This document shows, piece after piece, positions 23,280 to 35,351 of a stretch of DNA of 64,000 nt. The stretch is taken from NCBI GenBank assembly GCA_039621445.1, contig CP154955.1, forward strand, positions 33,649,417-33,713,416, written 5' to 3'. A model generated the notes under the pieces. The model made no database searches and was not told where the DNA came from. It saw only the letters and a program-made list of their open reading frames with translations. The stretch's first letter is position 1. Every line of letters starts with the position of its first letter. Origin of the DNA: Euglena gracilis. Its lineage: Eukaryota > Euglenida > Euglenophyceae > Euglenales. Position numbers and translations under genes: made by a program.

Positions 23280-25229
23280 TATGTTTAGGCCCACGGCATC
23301 ACGGCGGACCCGGTTTCAAGTACACCTACTGTTGCAGTGGACACTGGACAGTTGGAGCTGCTGGCCAAGATGTTGTTGCCGCTGTTGGTGCCGGTGCTAA
23401 CCACTGCTGTGGCACAACGACTCACTGCTGACCGCCCTGTACATAGTGACAGAGAAAGTCAAGACAGCAGCTCACAGAGAAGGAAGAGGACATGGCAAGA
23501 GAGGGAAGAGCATGAAGAGTACCTACAGAGAAGGTTTGGAAGAGATTACAAGCCCCCATGGCAGAGAGGTCGACCCAGTTATCATATATCTCAACAGAGT
23601 TCTCCACAGCCCCAGCTCCATCAGCAAGTGAGTCTGGGGCCCCCCTGTACAGCAAGCCCATCAGTGGGCATTCCACAGTCAGGCCCATCAGTGAGCATTC
23701 CAATGAACAGCCCATTCCAATGCCCACCAGTGGGTAGAAGTCAAGTATGTCCATCTGTCACATCAATCATACAAATGTACATTCCATCACAGACCAACCT
23801 TTGGGGTGAACCCCTGCAATCTCAGCAACCACTGCAATCAAACTGGAGCAGAGAAGATGACCAGAGGAAGAATTGGACCAGAGAAGAAGAGCAGAGAAGG
23901 AGAGAGGCTGAACTCTTCAGAAGCCTCAGAGCCTTTCTCAGCACAGGCCAGAGTACACAAGTCCCCCCCCTCCCAACACCATTACACAACCCTGGCCTGC
24001 CAGCACCCTTAATCCCAGATGTGGTACTGGCATCACCATCAGCCTTCCAATATGGTCTGCCTGCAGCTTTCCCTTTTGTCTCACAAAGTCCCCCCCAAAG
24101 AGGGGACAACTCAACACAATACCTTCACCCAGTAAAACAAGTGGATCAAGAATTTCATCCCAAGGCAACTCCAAATCAAAAGGAGTCAGCAAAACAACCC
24201 CCCCCCCCCCCAAAAGAGGAGGATCATCAACCCCAGCCAAATGCAACCCCAAAAAATCTCAGCACCAGCCCCCCAATATCAGCCCCCCCTGCAAGAGGGG
24301 GGGGGCCAGGCCCACCATTTCGCATTTTTAAAATTCCAACAAAACCCACCATGTTTGATGGCACACAGTGGGCCAAACTGGGCACAGTGATCCTGCAGGA
24401 GGAACCCAGCCCCTTTCAATGGCAAGACCCCCCACAGGACCCTGCTTAACCAGCCTCCCCACCCAACACCCCCCTGGAAGGGGTCCCAGTTTGGGAAACA
24501 CCAGAGTTTCGGTCCCTCAGGGAAGAATTTTTTTGGAGAAGGCGCATGAGACAGCAAGCAGGAGGCATTTTATTTCACGAGAAGGTCGCCAGAAAACTGG
24601 CAAACATTCAGGAAAAGTGGGTCGACATTGGCAGAACAGTGGACATTCGGCAGTCACAAAAAATGGTGCACACTGACATGAAACTCACGTTGCCACTGGC
24701 AGCGCCAAAAGTTGTGCAATCGCCCCCCCCACCAAAAAAGAACCTCACCCTGGAACGGATCAGAATCGCCCAAATTCTTCATCAATACCGACCAGAGGAA
24801 CAACGTGAGGAGGGACTGGACATGTCGCACATAAAAAACGTACGCCGAGCTAGCTCACAAAAAATCAAACAAAAAGTGCCAGCAGCAGAAGCAGTCCGCC
24901 CCCCGAGGACAAAGAAGAGGCTGACACCCTCCCGAGAACCAACCCTGCCCATTGCCTGGCGATACTGCCCAAGAATTTGGCTGATGGATGACATGCCCAG
25001 ACCGTTACAGTTTGCGTGTGAGGTTGGATTGGCTGATCGTCTTTCCCCGTCTGTGTGGACCACCAGCGATCTTGATGACTCAAATGACTCCCTGTCGGAC
25101 TATTATTCTTGTGCTGCCACAAAAAATTTCCACATGGCAGAAACAGTTGGCACCATACACCTCTGCACTGCATGCCCACACGGGGGGAAGAAGCCGGAAG
25201 ACGCATATCTGAAGACGGGGCGAGGTGAT

Positions 25230-25271
25230 TCCCTGACAACAATGGGTGATGTGGAAACCAATCCAGGCCCG
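25230..25271 (+). other. 2A-like motif in LINE-B2 (TMGDVETNPGP)
   Basis: The core D-V-E-T-N-P-G-P is intact. The residue before Gly is Met, where other copies have Cys. Confidence 0.75.
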
Positions 25272-26546
25272 CTGACGGCATTTAATGGACCCTGTGGTGA
25301 AGTCATGGATCTATTGGACCAACTTGTTGCCATGAACATGACTGATTTCTTTCGGATCAAGGCTGAAATACCACTGCGGCAAGGCCCCGATGGCTCCTCC
25401 CGTTCACTTCTTCCCAAAGCTACATACTGGCTGAAATGCACTTTGTGTGACATTGAAACCATCACTGCCTCGGCAGGTTGGTGCCTGCACCACAGGGAAA
25501 CCTGCCCTGTTTTTTCAGCCACAGTATATCCATCTACTGAGACAGACAAAGTAAACTCCGTAACAAGCAGCGGATAAAACCAAGAACAAGCTCTGGAAAA
25601 GTCTTCAGAAGGACACCAGCAGACTGGAAGGGGGGAACGAATCACCACCCATGGTGACGACCAAACACAACCAGCCCCCATCTACTTCCGTCTGGCCACC
25701 ATGGAAAGACCGACAATCCCTATCTCCAGGGGACTTCAAGAAAATTTCATTCGGCACAGACTGCTGGCGAGCCTTCAAGAGGTGGATGCAGAACTTCAAA
25801 CTTTCCGAGACACCTTCCCTTCCGATGTCCTTGTTGAGGACGCTACCGTCTATGAGCTCACCGAATGTTGGGAAGTTTTGAGAGGAGTTCTGTTTGTGCT
25901 CATAGGGCTATGGCCACATCGACCACCACGTCACGACTCCCCATCGAGTGTGCATGCCATTATGTGGTTGCTGACCTGTTTATGGTCCGAAGTATGCAAC
26001 ATCGGCGAGGCCTTTCACTTCTACCTGCCCCCTATTCACCTAATGACACTACCCAACGTTCTCCGGCCGAGAGGCACTTTCCCCAGAGTACCTCCAACGG
26101 AGCCCTCCTCGTCCGACCTCTGCCCATTGAATGTACACACCGTTGATATCCTGGACATCATGGCCTTGTTACGTCCGACAAGATCAGTAGTTTCAGTTGA
26201 CCGTCACATCCGGAGGGCACGACGGACAGCACAAAGACGACCAAACCACCAACGAGGTGACATAGGCCGTAACAACGCTGTCATAGCCGAGAGGCCCACA
26301 CACCAAGATGTCACACTTTGTGGTGACGTTCACCTCGAGCCAGGACCTATTTATCGGATAACCCCTCGTGAAGGACCCCTATCCCTGCGACCTAGCACCC
26401 GGCCCCATTGCCGACGACCAACCAACCAACCAGGGCCTTCTAAGTTGTCAGATGTGGCCCCAGGGCACGCCAACCACGTACGGCAACCGATTGACCAGGA
26501 AAAAACGCGGTATGGGTACAGTCCTCCCCGATGTGGCAGGGGCAAA

Positions 26547-26588
26547 AGCCTTGCCAGTTGTGGCGACATTGAAAGCAACCCAGGTCCC
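26547..26588 (+). other. 2A-like motif in LINE-B2 (SLASCGDIESNPGP)
   Basis: Canonical motif upstream of the reverse-transcriptase module. A degenerate relative, VTLCGDVHLEPGP, lies 200 bp upstream at 26310-26348 and lacks the Asn of N-P-G-P. Confidence 0.8.
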
Positions 26589-29500
26589 ACAGAAACCCGC
26601 CCTCCCCAGCAGGAGGACGTCGAAATGGCCTCAGCCGCACAGACCTCTGCTGTGCCGCCGACGGAGGTACCACTCCTTGGATCTTGGTTTCCAATGCACT
26701 CAACGCCGCTGTTCTCGCCTACTTTGTCCCAGGCTATAATGCCGTTTCCCAGTTTGAACGGGGGCCCCGGGGCACCTGCAGCTGAACAAATCATGGTCAT
26801 TGACGAACTAGAGTCCCGGGTGCGCTCAGCGATTTCCGAAATTCACGGGTGTGCGCCACAGGGCCAGGGGTTGATTGAGAATTTTGTGCCGTCCTCACCA
26901 CAAGGGCAAGAGCAAGAATGCCAAAATGGTCGAAGGCCGCAGCCCCCCGTGGTTCCAGCACTAGCGCAATCCTCGATGAACGCTGATACGCTGCAAGTCA
27001 CTCCCTTCTCGCAACCTTCCCCAGCAATGCAGCCATCTTGGGAAGAAATTTCCCAAGACACTCGGGGCACGTTGGTCCATATCCCACGGGGAGCGTTGCG
27101 AAACGTTGGGCTCGCCTTCTGCAGCACCCTCAGTCGCTTTGTGTCAAAGCCAGGATGGGAGACCCTACACGCACTTTGGTGCTTCCCAAAAGCTGTGCTT
27201 GCTCCATTGAAGCGGAGCGGGAAAAGCCATTGGGCTGCAGTTGGACGGAAAATTACTGCGAGAGCCAATGCCTACCTCAACCGGTCCACAGAAGATTCGT
27301 GGGATGAGACTCGCCAAATTCGCGATGCACAAAACCCAAAGAAGAGAACACGAAGTCAGACAAAAAATTTCGATGCTGAAAGCCAAGAAAGATTGTGCAA
27401 CCGTGTTCAAAGCCTTGTCAGCCATGGGGCGGTCAGTAATGCCTGCCGCATGCTGACTTCTGATGGAATCCAAGATGCAGACGACCCGCTAATCTTGGAA
27501 CGGTTGGCTGCCTTGCACCCTCCTGAACTGCAACCTGGAAGGCAAAATCTGCCTCCGGACTTCCCTCGCCTCGAATTCGATCTCAGTGAAGATGCAACCA
27601 GGGAGCGCCTAATTGAAATACGGAAAGCAGTCATGTCTTTCCCGAAGGAGTCCTCACCAGGACCGTCTGGACTTCGTCCAGATCATCTTAAAGACATGCT
27701 CTCTGATCCCCTGGGGACACAATCAGAACAACTCCTCACAATTTTGGACCAATTCGTCCGAACATGTTTGACAAACGGAATCCACAACTCTGCGGCATGG
27801 ATTTTCGCTGGTGCCCGTTTGACTCCTCTTCGAAAACCCTGCAATCCAAGCGAAAACCTTGATGAGCTTGGCAATACCAACCCCATTCCTGACCCAAAGA
27901 AGGATGGCACGCGACCAATTGCAGCTGGGGAATGCCTGCGCCGATTGGTGGGCAAATATTTGATGAGGCACCCCAAAATCAGGGACCGCCTTAAAGAACT
28001 GCAGCCACTACAATGCGGTGTAGGGGTCCAGGGGGCATGTGAACTCATTGCTATGGGACTGCAGCAAGAAGTAAATCACCTGCACATGCAACAGGACAGC
28101 ACCTGGGCTTTGTTACAGGTAGATTTCAGCAATGCTTTTAATTGCGTAAAAAGAAAGACAGTCCTTGCTGAAGTGGCTAAACGCTGCCCGGAGGCGTACG
28201 TTTGGTTCGAGAGTTGCTACGCCGAACACAGCCCGCTCTTTTGTGGGTCATCACACCTTCGGAGTGCCTCTGGCGTACAACAAGGGGACCCTTGTGGCCC
28301 AGCCGGATTCGCCTTGGCGTTGCAATCTCTCGTCGAGTCCTTGCAAGACGTGGTGCCACTGCAATTGTGGTATTTGGATGATGGACACATCCTGGGAACC
28401 CTCCCACAATTACATGCAGCAATTACAGAAATTCAACGACAGGGGACGCTACTAGGCATACACCTCAACGCAAAAAAATGCCGCCTGTGGGGCCCTGCAG
28501 CAACAGAAGCCAATCGTGCTGAAATGCCGCCAAACAGCCCACTTCGTGCAGTCCCAATCGTGAACTACTCCCCTAAATCTGGTATACGGGCCCTGGGAAT
28601 CTCGGTATGCCATCCACAAAGCGGTGGCTTTGCGGGGGAAGTGTGGGCTGAACGTGCAACAGGTGTGCAGAAAGCTTGCCGGGCCCTTTTGAACCTGCCG
28701 CAAGCCCATATTCAGTTCTGTCTCTTACGAACCTGCCTAGATGCATGCAAAGTTAATGACCTCATGCGTGCAACAGAACTGGGGCAGGCAAATGACGCAT
28801 GTGCTCTGTTGACCAAAGAAATCAGGAACACAATGAGCAACATTGTTGGATCCCCAATCGATGACAACCAATGGGCTCAGGCCACCCTACCCGTGCGTCA
28901 TGGCGGACTCGGAATTCGGGACCCATCAGTGGAACGTCTCCCAGCACGTATATCCGGCATTGTGACGTTTGTCAGCAATGGCAGACGCACCCTGGGCCTG
29001 GCAGACCGAGGAGTACCGAAAGACACTGCGGAGTGCCTGTCCTCTGCCAACTCCATCCTCGAAGGAACTCCCCCAACGCAAACATGGGCCGCGGATGTAT
29101 CACTGCTGAACGAAGCCCAAAGCCCTCACATTCAACAGAAGTGGAGGGGTGAATGCTTTGCGAAACAACGACAAAAAGTATTATCCTCTAACCTTCACGG
29201 TCAAGACGCCGTCCGGTTCGCAAGCCAACAGCGGCCCCACGCAATGGCCTGGGCTTCTGTCACACCATCCTCTGGACTGAAAACGTTGGTCGCTTCTGCC
29301 GAATTCAAAGGATTTCTAAAGTGGTCACTGGGAGCACCAGTTTGTCCACCAACGGGATCAACGTGCCCACGCTGCACCAAGCCAATGGACAACCTGGGTA
29401 ATCACCTTGTATGCTGCAGCTCAAATGGCATCACGCGGCGACATGGTGCAATCCAGGACTTTGTGTTCCAACTGGCACATGATGCTGGGTTTACTGCAAA

Positions 29501-29972
29501 AAAAAGAACAAGGAGGTCCAGAGAGAACACGCCCGGGCGATGTCCTCATCAGCAGACTTGACGCCAATGGTCCTGGAGCAGTGGATATCACAGTGAGACA
29601 CACAGCAGCACCGTACAGACCGTTGCGTGACACAGCTGAACTAACTGAATGGTATGAACGCCAAGAGAAGGAAAAACATTCAAAATATGACGCCACCTGT
29701 GGGAGGATGGGATGGACCTGCATTCCATTTGTTGTGCTGACTGCTATGGCGGCCTAGGCCAAGAAGCGCTAACCTTAATGTCAACACTGATGAAACTTCT
29801 CCTCGGTCAACAAGATGCATGGTCAAAACGCAAAACTGAAGCCGACACATGGCAACTTCTATCAATAACTGTTGCGCGAGAGATCGCGCGACAAGTAATC
29901 TGGGGACGGTATGCAGGCAACGACACAGATCCAGAAGTAACCAACACCATACACCAGCCGTATTGTCTGTAA

Positions 29973-30620
29973 AGAAGACCACTACGACCCCTAGACCCAG
30001 AACAAACAATTGTCCTTAAACCATCCACAACTCGTCAAAAAAGTAAACAACGGTACCCAACCATCAGCAACCTGTGTCTCACATTGGCAAGAGAAGTGGC
30101 CCGCCAGCTGACTTGAGGAACAGTGGCGGAGCCATCTGGAACGGTGGATCCCACCACCCATTGCCCATATGAAATGGAGTGAGCATTGACCACAGGGCCG
30201 AAGACGCCATGACACACCAACCATACGCATAACCAACCACGAGACTAATTAAACCAAAAAACAAGCAAATCACACCTTGCAACGAATGGACCAAGTCTAC
30301 AAAGACGTCCAAACCCTTACCTCACCGAAAACAGAGCCTTCCCTGAGCCAACTCCCCAAAACCAAAACTTGTCGCAGTCACAACCTCAACACCCAACAGT
30401 CCCCATGGCCGTTCCATTGAACCTTCCCTGCCGCTGTACACTTTCCTCTCACACTCGCTATCCCCCCTCCGAACTGTGCCCTTCACCGCCGTTCTACTTC
30501 ACCCTCGCCTCTCCCCCCTCCCACCTTGAGAACTTGCTATGTGCATTACTCTCACCCGCACAGGACTTCGGCTCGGCAGTTCTATTTTTTTTCGTTCGCA
30601 TATAATGTCGGACAAGTGAA
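29973..30620 (+). other. LINE-B2 3' region without the shared tail
   Basis: Non-coding sequence after the LINE-B2 stop. It lacks the CCAGTAGGCTGTGCCAC tail carried by the other LINEs and ends near CACAGGACTTCGGCTCGGC followed by a T run. It may be a different 3' end, a loss of the tail, or the 5' leader of LINE-B3. Confidence 0.4.
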
Positions 30621-31223
30621 AGCCCCACGTGGGGTATATTTTGAAGTTCCAGGCGTTCGACCTCTCGAAGTTCATTGTTTCATCCACTCTGAGTTCACCC
30701 TACTGGCTCATTTGCAACGACAGCCTCGCCGACCCGGGGGATTTCCACAACCCCCGGAGTCCACAGCGACATCTATGATGCCCTGGGAGACTCAGCCCCG
30801 GGAGAAGAAGGGTGAGATTCAGCCACCCAGCAGCAGCACATTGACATCGACATTGGTGGCCCAAGCCCTGGGAGACCCAGCCCCAGGAGAGGCAGCAACA
30901 GCAGCAGCACATCGACATCTTGAACAAGATTGGTGGCCCAAGCCCTGGGAGAGCCAGCCCCAGGAGAAGCAGCAACAGCAGCAACACATCAACATCAAGA
31001 ATCGTGGACCCAATTTGCAGACATTTTGCTCCCAGATCTTGGGTTTGGCTTTGTGCTTTCCTAAAATGCTGCAGAAGGTTTTCCCACCAGCACAACCCCA
31101 GGAGAAAACCACAGCAGTGGACCATAGAGATTTCAGCAAAAACAATAAAATGATTGGTGAGATCTTCTGCTCCAAAATTCCAATGAAACTCCTGGGGAAA
31201 CCCCAAACAGAGGACCCTGGAGA

Positions 31224-34200
31224 TTGCCTCGAAGTCATTGGGAGCAACAGTGGTGGACCCAGCAGCCCCCAAATTGCACAGTCCTGCCACCCCTGCCACA
31301 AACGCTTGCCCCTTGTAGCGGGAGGAGGCCGGAAACGGCAGGGCCGAACTTCCCAGTCCATGGCGGACGGCAAGGACTCCCCCCAGACGGCGGCAGCAAC
31401 AATTTCTTCCCCTTGGGGATCGGGCGCAGGCCACTGGGGTGCCCCAGATGGGGGTTACCGATGGCGGCGAAACCGAAAAAACGGCCCCCGGCCCGCCGAC
31501 AGGCGGCTGGAGGCCGGAAACACCCAGGCCGAATTTTCAGGTCCCTTTGCGCACAGGAGCCACTGCCTCTCTTCAGCGTCCATCACAATTCCTTCATGAT
31601 GGCGACCCAGCGACGCCCGCTCAGATGCGCACAAGGGGGGTTTTCGAGGGCGGCGGACCCGAAAAAGCGGCCCTCTTCCCGCCGAAACGCGGCGGGAGCC
31701 GCGAAACGACCACGCCGAGTTTTCCCGTCCCGTGGGATAGGGGAACCACTGCCGCCCGGTCGCGGCCATTACCATTTCTCTGCGACAATGACCCGGCAGA
31801 GCCTGCTGAGAGGCCCCTCAGGGGGGTTTTCGAGGTCGCCGAGTCCGAATATCTGCTCAAATCGCCGCAGTGGAGCCGCCAGAGCCGGCATTCGTCTAGA
31901 CCGTCCCGGTGGAGAGCGGAGCAAGGACAAGGACAAGGATCAAGGACAAGGACCTGATTGCAAGCGCGACACTGTCTTGGCCCTCGATCGCCAAACCGCA
32001 ACCGGGCACCAAAAGACAGGGCGGGGGAGCCTATTGTCCTGTGGCGATGTGGAGAGCAACCCGGGGCCTCCCACCCGGCGGCTTGACATTCCCTCAAGCA
32101 GGGGCGACTTGCTTTCTCGCGGTGAAGGGGAACACAACGTGGGCCCGCAACTGAAGGGGGGAACGGCACCGTCCCCCCGCCGGGCAAGGGACTTTGACAT
32201 GACCACGGATCCGGAGCGGGCGGTTGGATTCCTGCTGGCCACAACCCTCGTGCCACCCCTGGCTGCCGGCCCCATGGAAGCGGCCTCTACCCAGGATGCC
32301 AACAACCTTCAACAGCTGTTACAAGACCTCATCAGCCGACCACCCCCGGAAGCGTCACTTGGGGCGGTCTCAAACACCAGGGGCCCAAGCGCCCTAGATG
32401 ATGCCGACGTGGAAATGAATGCCGTGTTCCTGCCGGGAATGAGAACGGGCTCCCCTTTGACGGATCCGTGCCCACTACTGTCACCCTCGTGGACAGACAT
32501 ATCCCTGGACCACCGGGGGACGGTATCAATCATCCCGAAAGGGGCCTTGCCGGCTGTCTGTGATTCATACTCAACTGTCCTGAGATGTTTCAACGAAAGA
32601 CCAACATGGGAGACCCTCCACGCCCTCTGGGCCTTCCCGAAGTCTGTCCTAGCGCCCTTGGGGAAAGGAGGACGGGGTCACTGGGCGAGGCTCGGAAGAG
32701 TCGTCAGAGCGAGAGCGGAGTCGTATCTCAAACGCCCCGTGAATGACAGCTGGGAAGATTCTCAACGCCGCGCGCAACCGGCCACCTTGGTTCGAACCCG
32801 GGGACAGGTCCGACGAGAGGAGGAGGTCCAAGAGGAAGGCTTTGTTCGCCGGATGGAACGCCTTGTCGGTAAAGGGGCAGTGGGGAAGGCGTGCCAATTG
32901 TTGCTGTCCGACGGTGTGCAAGACGACAAGCACCGTACCGTTCGGAAAAGACTCCAAGACATGCACCCATTTGAGGAGCCACCAGGGCGGGGCCCCATGG
33001 ACAAGAGGGTCGCAACGCCTCCACCGGCAGATGAGGAGGAGAGACGTGACCGTCTCTCCTTGGTCCGGAAGGCAGTATTTTCCTTCGGGAAGGAGTCTGC
33101 GGCGGGACCGTCGGGATTGAAACCCGACCACCTCAAGGAAATGCTGAGCCGAGAGGCGGGAGGGCAGGCCGAATCCTTGCTTGAGGGATTGGCAACCTTT
33201 GCCTTCAAAAGCATCAACGACGGGTGGCCCGTCGGGGCGGCCGAAATCTTGGCCTCCGCACGCTTGACAGCCCTGCGAAAGGTAAAGCACCCTGCACAAG
33301 TCAACGAAGCCGGTAACTTGCTGCCACCACCCTTGGACCCGGAACACGAAGGAACAAGGCCGATCGCGTCGGGAGAGTGTCTACGCAGATTGGTCGGAAA
33401 GGTGCTGATGAGACAACCCGCGGTTCGCAAGTTCATTGCAGAAGGAATGCCCGGACAATTTGGGGTGGGTTGCCGCGACGCTTGTGGGTTGATTGGAATG
33501 GGGCTGCAACACCTCGTAACCACCCTAAGTAGCACACAGGCCGCTGATTGGGGCGTGCTACAGCTAGACTTCAGCAACGCGTTCAACTGGGTCCGCCGTG
33601 ATGCCTTATTGGAAGCGGCAAGAGAAAGATGCCCCGAAATGGTCACGTGGCTGGAAACATGTTATGCAGAACACTCCAGTCTCTTCTTGGGGGATACTTG
33701 CCTCCAAAGTAAATCAGGGGTCCAGCAAGGGGATCCTTGTGGCCCCGCCGCTTTCGCCCTTGCCATTCAAGGACTGGTGGAAGAACTTCATTCCGTATGT
33801 GGCAGGCAAGCCTGGTACCTGGACGACGCCCACATCGTGGGCAACATGTGCCAGCTCGAGGCTGCGGTCCGAATGATCCTGGAAAAGGGCCATCCGATCG
33901 GTGTGGCACTCAACCTGGACAAGTGCACGATGTGGGGGCCGGCCTTCGGTACCGCATGGTCCTCCCTTCCAATGGGAGCAAGCATCCTCCAACAAATCCC
34001 GGTGACACCTTTTATCCCTGGCTCAGGGATCAAATCCCTGGGTGTCCCGGTGTGCCACCCAGCGGACGGCACCTTTGCTGAACACACCTGGTTTGGACGG
34101 TGCGAGGCTGCGATGAAAGCATGTTCCCTCCTACAGAGAGTGCCTTCCGCACACGTTCAATTCACGATCCTTCGGATGTGCCTGGACGCATGCAAGGTGA

Positions 34201-35351
34201 ATGACCTCCTGCGGGCAACCCCGGCCTCCTATGCTCAAGACCAATGTGCCTTGCTCAGCAAAACCGTGCGGAATACAATGAGCACCATCAGCGGACGACT
34301 ACTGGAGGAACCACAATGGGTTCAAGCCACTCTCCCGGTTCGACTGGGGGGTTTGGGTATCCGCGACCCAGTTGTTGAGAGAGTGAACGCCAGATGGGCA
34401 CCAACTCTGGATTTCGTTATTCGAGGGGATCGGATCCTTGACCTCCCAGCCTTCTGCTCTGTTCCGCTACTCTCCATCGACTTCGCGGAGACAGTAGGAG
34501 CCATCAAAGGAAGCTGCTCCTGGCCAACATCCGCTCAATCCTTCTGTGATGACCCGCGTCGACATGATTTGTTGACGCCCGAGATGCTGACACAGCGCTT
34601 CTGGGGAAATGCTTGTGCTGAAGCACGACAGCAGAGGCTGCACGCCGCCTTGGAAGGGACGGAAAAATTGAAGTTCTCCTGCCAGATGAAGCCACACGCC
34701 ATGGCATGGGCCTCAGTGACACCGTGTGCCTCAACCAAAACATTGATTCCTACCAGAGAATTTCAGGCCATCGTCCAGTGGTCTCTAGGTGCCCCGGTGG
34801 TCAGCGCTACAGACAGCCCACCTGCCTGCCCAAGATGCCACAACCCCACAGATGTCAGAGGCCACCACCTTGTCTGCTGCCATAAAAACAACATTTTCCG
34901 GCGGCACAATGCGGTGCAATCGCACATCCTCGGGCTCGCGCAGCGTGCAGGCTTCCCAGCCAGAAGGGAAGAAAGTGCCCCAGATGGCTCACGACCAGGC
35001 GACGTATTCGTCATCAGGTACGATGCAAACGGCCCGGCAGCCATCGACGTCACCATTCGTCACCCACTTGCGCCTTCGCGAAATCGCGCTGGCTTGGAGG
35101 ATATTGGCAAGTGGCATGAGGAACAAGAGCAGGACAAGATAAAGAAGTATGGAGATGGTTGCCAACGCAGAGGCTGGACATTCATACCCTTTGTCTTGGA
35201 CTGTTATGGTGGCATGGGGGATGGTGCGCTCACCTTTGTTGGTAACTGCATCAAGCTGCTAGCAGGCCAACACGACGCCTGGGAGAGGAGGGGCGTCGAG
35301 GGGACCTGCTGGCAAGGAATAAGCATGACTCTGGCCCGGGAGGTTGGATGA
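31224..35351 (+). CDS. LINE-B3 polyprotein: 2A, reverse transcriptase, zinc knuckle, restriction-like endonuclease
   Basis: Open for 1375 codons. Residues ~36-215 contain three imperfect ~60-residue basic repeats (RRPLGCPRWG..., RRPLRCAQGG..., QSLLRGPSGG...). A 2A lies at 32031-32069 (LLSCGDVESNPGP) and a degenerate one at 32109-32147 (GEGEHNVGP). The pre-RT block GKESAAGPSGLKPDHLKE, motif A LQLDFSNAFNWVRR, motif B SGVQQGDPCGP and YLDD at 33816-33827 follow. The knuckle CPRCHNPTDVRGHHLVCC and nuclease SRPGDVFVIRYDANGPAAID come next. Compared with LINE-B1 the last ~35 residues are lost to a stop and an 11-bp insertion at 35349. The start codon is uncertain. Confidence 0.85.
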   Translation: MPRSHWEQQWWTQQPPNCTVLPPLPQTLAPCSGRRPETAGPNFPVHGGRQGLPPDGGSNNFFPLGIGRRPLGCPRWGLPMAAKPKKRPPARRQAAGGRKHPGRIFRSLCAQEPLPLFSVHHNSFMMATQRRPLRCAQGGFSRAADPKKRPSSRRNAAGAAKRPRRVFPSRGIGEPLPPGRGHYHFSATMTRQSLLRGPSGGFSRSPSPNICSNRRSGAARAGIRLDRPGGERSKDKDKDQGQGPDCKRDTVLALDRQTATGHQKTGRGSLLSCGDVESNPGPPTRRLDIPSSRGDLLSRGEGEHNVGPQLKGGTAPSPRRARDFDMTTDPERAVGFLLATTLVPPLAAGPMEAASTQDANNLQQLLQDLISRPPPEASLGAVSNTRGPSALDDADVEMNAVFLPGMRTGSPLTDPCPLLSPSWTDISLDHRGTVSIIPKGALPAVCDSYSTVLRCFNERPTWETLHALWAFPKSVLAPLGKGGRGHWARLGRVVRARAESYLKRPVNDSWEDSQRRAQPATLVRTRGQVRREEEVQEEGFVRRMERLVGKGAVGKACQLLLSDGVQDDKHRTVRKRLQDMHPFEEPPGRGPMDKRVATPPPADEEERRDRLSLVRKAVFSFGKESAAGPSGLKPDHLKEMLSREAGGQAESLLEGLATFAFKSINDGWPVGAAEILASARLTALRKVKHPAQVNEAGNLLPPPLDPEHEGTRPIASGECLRRLVGKVLMRQPAVRKFIAEGMPGQFGVGCRDACGLIGMGLQHLVTTLSSTQAADWGVLQLDFSNAFNWVRRDALLEAARERCPEMVTWLETCYAEHSSLFLGDTCLQSKSGVQQGDPCGPAAFALAIQGLVEELHSVCGRQAWYLDDAHIVGNMCQLEAAVRMILEKGHPIGVALNLDKCTMWGPAFGTAWSSLPMGASILQQIPVTPFIPGSGIKSLGVPVCHPADGTFAEHTWFGRCEAAMKACSLLQRVPSAHVQFTILRMCLDACKVNDLLRATPASYAQDQCALLSKTVRNTMSTISGRLLEEPQWVQATLPVRLGGLGIRDPVVERVNARWAPTLDFVIRGDRILDLPAFCSVPLLSIDFAETVGAIKGSCSWPTSAQSFCDDPRRHDLLTPEMLTQRFWGNACAEARQQRLHAALEGTEKLKFSCQMKPHAMAWASVTPCASTKTLIPTREFQAIVQWSLGAPVVSATDSPPACPRCHNPTDVRGHHLVCCHKNNIFRRHNAVQSHILGLAQRAGFPARREESAPDGSRPGDVFVIRYDANGPAAIDVTIRHPLAPSRNRAGLEDIGKWHEEQEQDKIKKYGDGCQRRGWTFIPFVLDCYGGMGDGALTFVGNCIKLLAGQHDAWERRGVEGTCWQGISMTLAREVG
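32031..32069 (+). other. 2A-like motif in LINE-B3 (LLSCGDVESNPGP)
   Basis: Canonical D-V-E-S-N-P-G-P core in the open frame of the best-preserved LINE in the window. Confidence 0.85.

Larger units (their letters stand above)
23337..29972 (+). pseudogene. LINE-B2 polyprotein, long, broken by two in-frame stops and late frameshifts
   Basis: One frame runs from 23337 to about 29500, interrupted only by TAA codons at 24447-24449 and 25575-25577. The N-terminal region is Gln/Pro-rich with charged REEHEEYLQRRFGRDYKPPW. A 2A at 25230-25271 (TMGDVETNPGP) and a C-x2-C...H...C finger (CTLCDIETITASAGWC) follow. Then come a degenerate 2A at 26310-26348 (CGDVHLEPGP) and a canonical 2A at 26547-26588 (CGDIESNPGP). 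The reverse transcriptase has motif A LQVDFSNAFNCVKR and YLDD at 28371-28382. The knuckle CPRCTKPMDNLGNHLVCC and endonuclease follow. Frameshifts near 29505 (A run) and 29735 break the end, which finishes at 29972. Confidence 0.85.

Noticed and set aside
25701-29561. Separate gene starting at the methionine at 25701
   Set aside because: The same frame is open upstream to 23337 apart from two TAA codons, so this methionine is probably internal to the LINE-B2 polyprotein.
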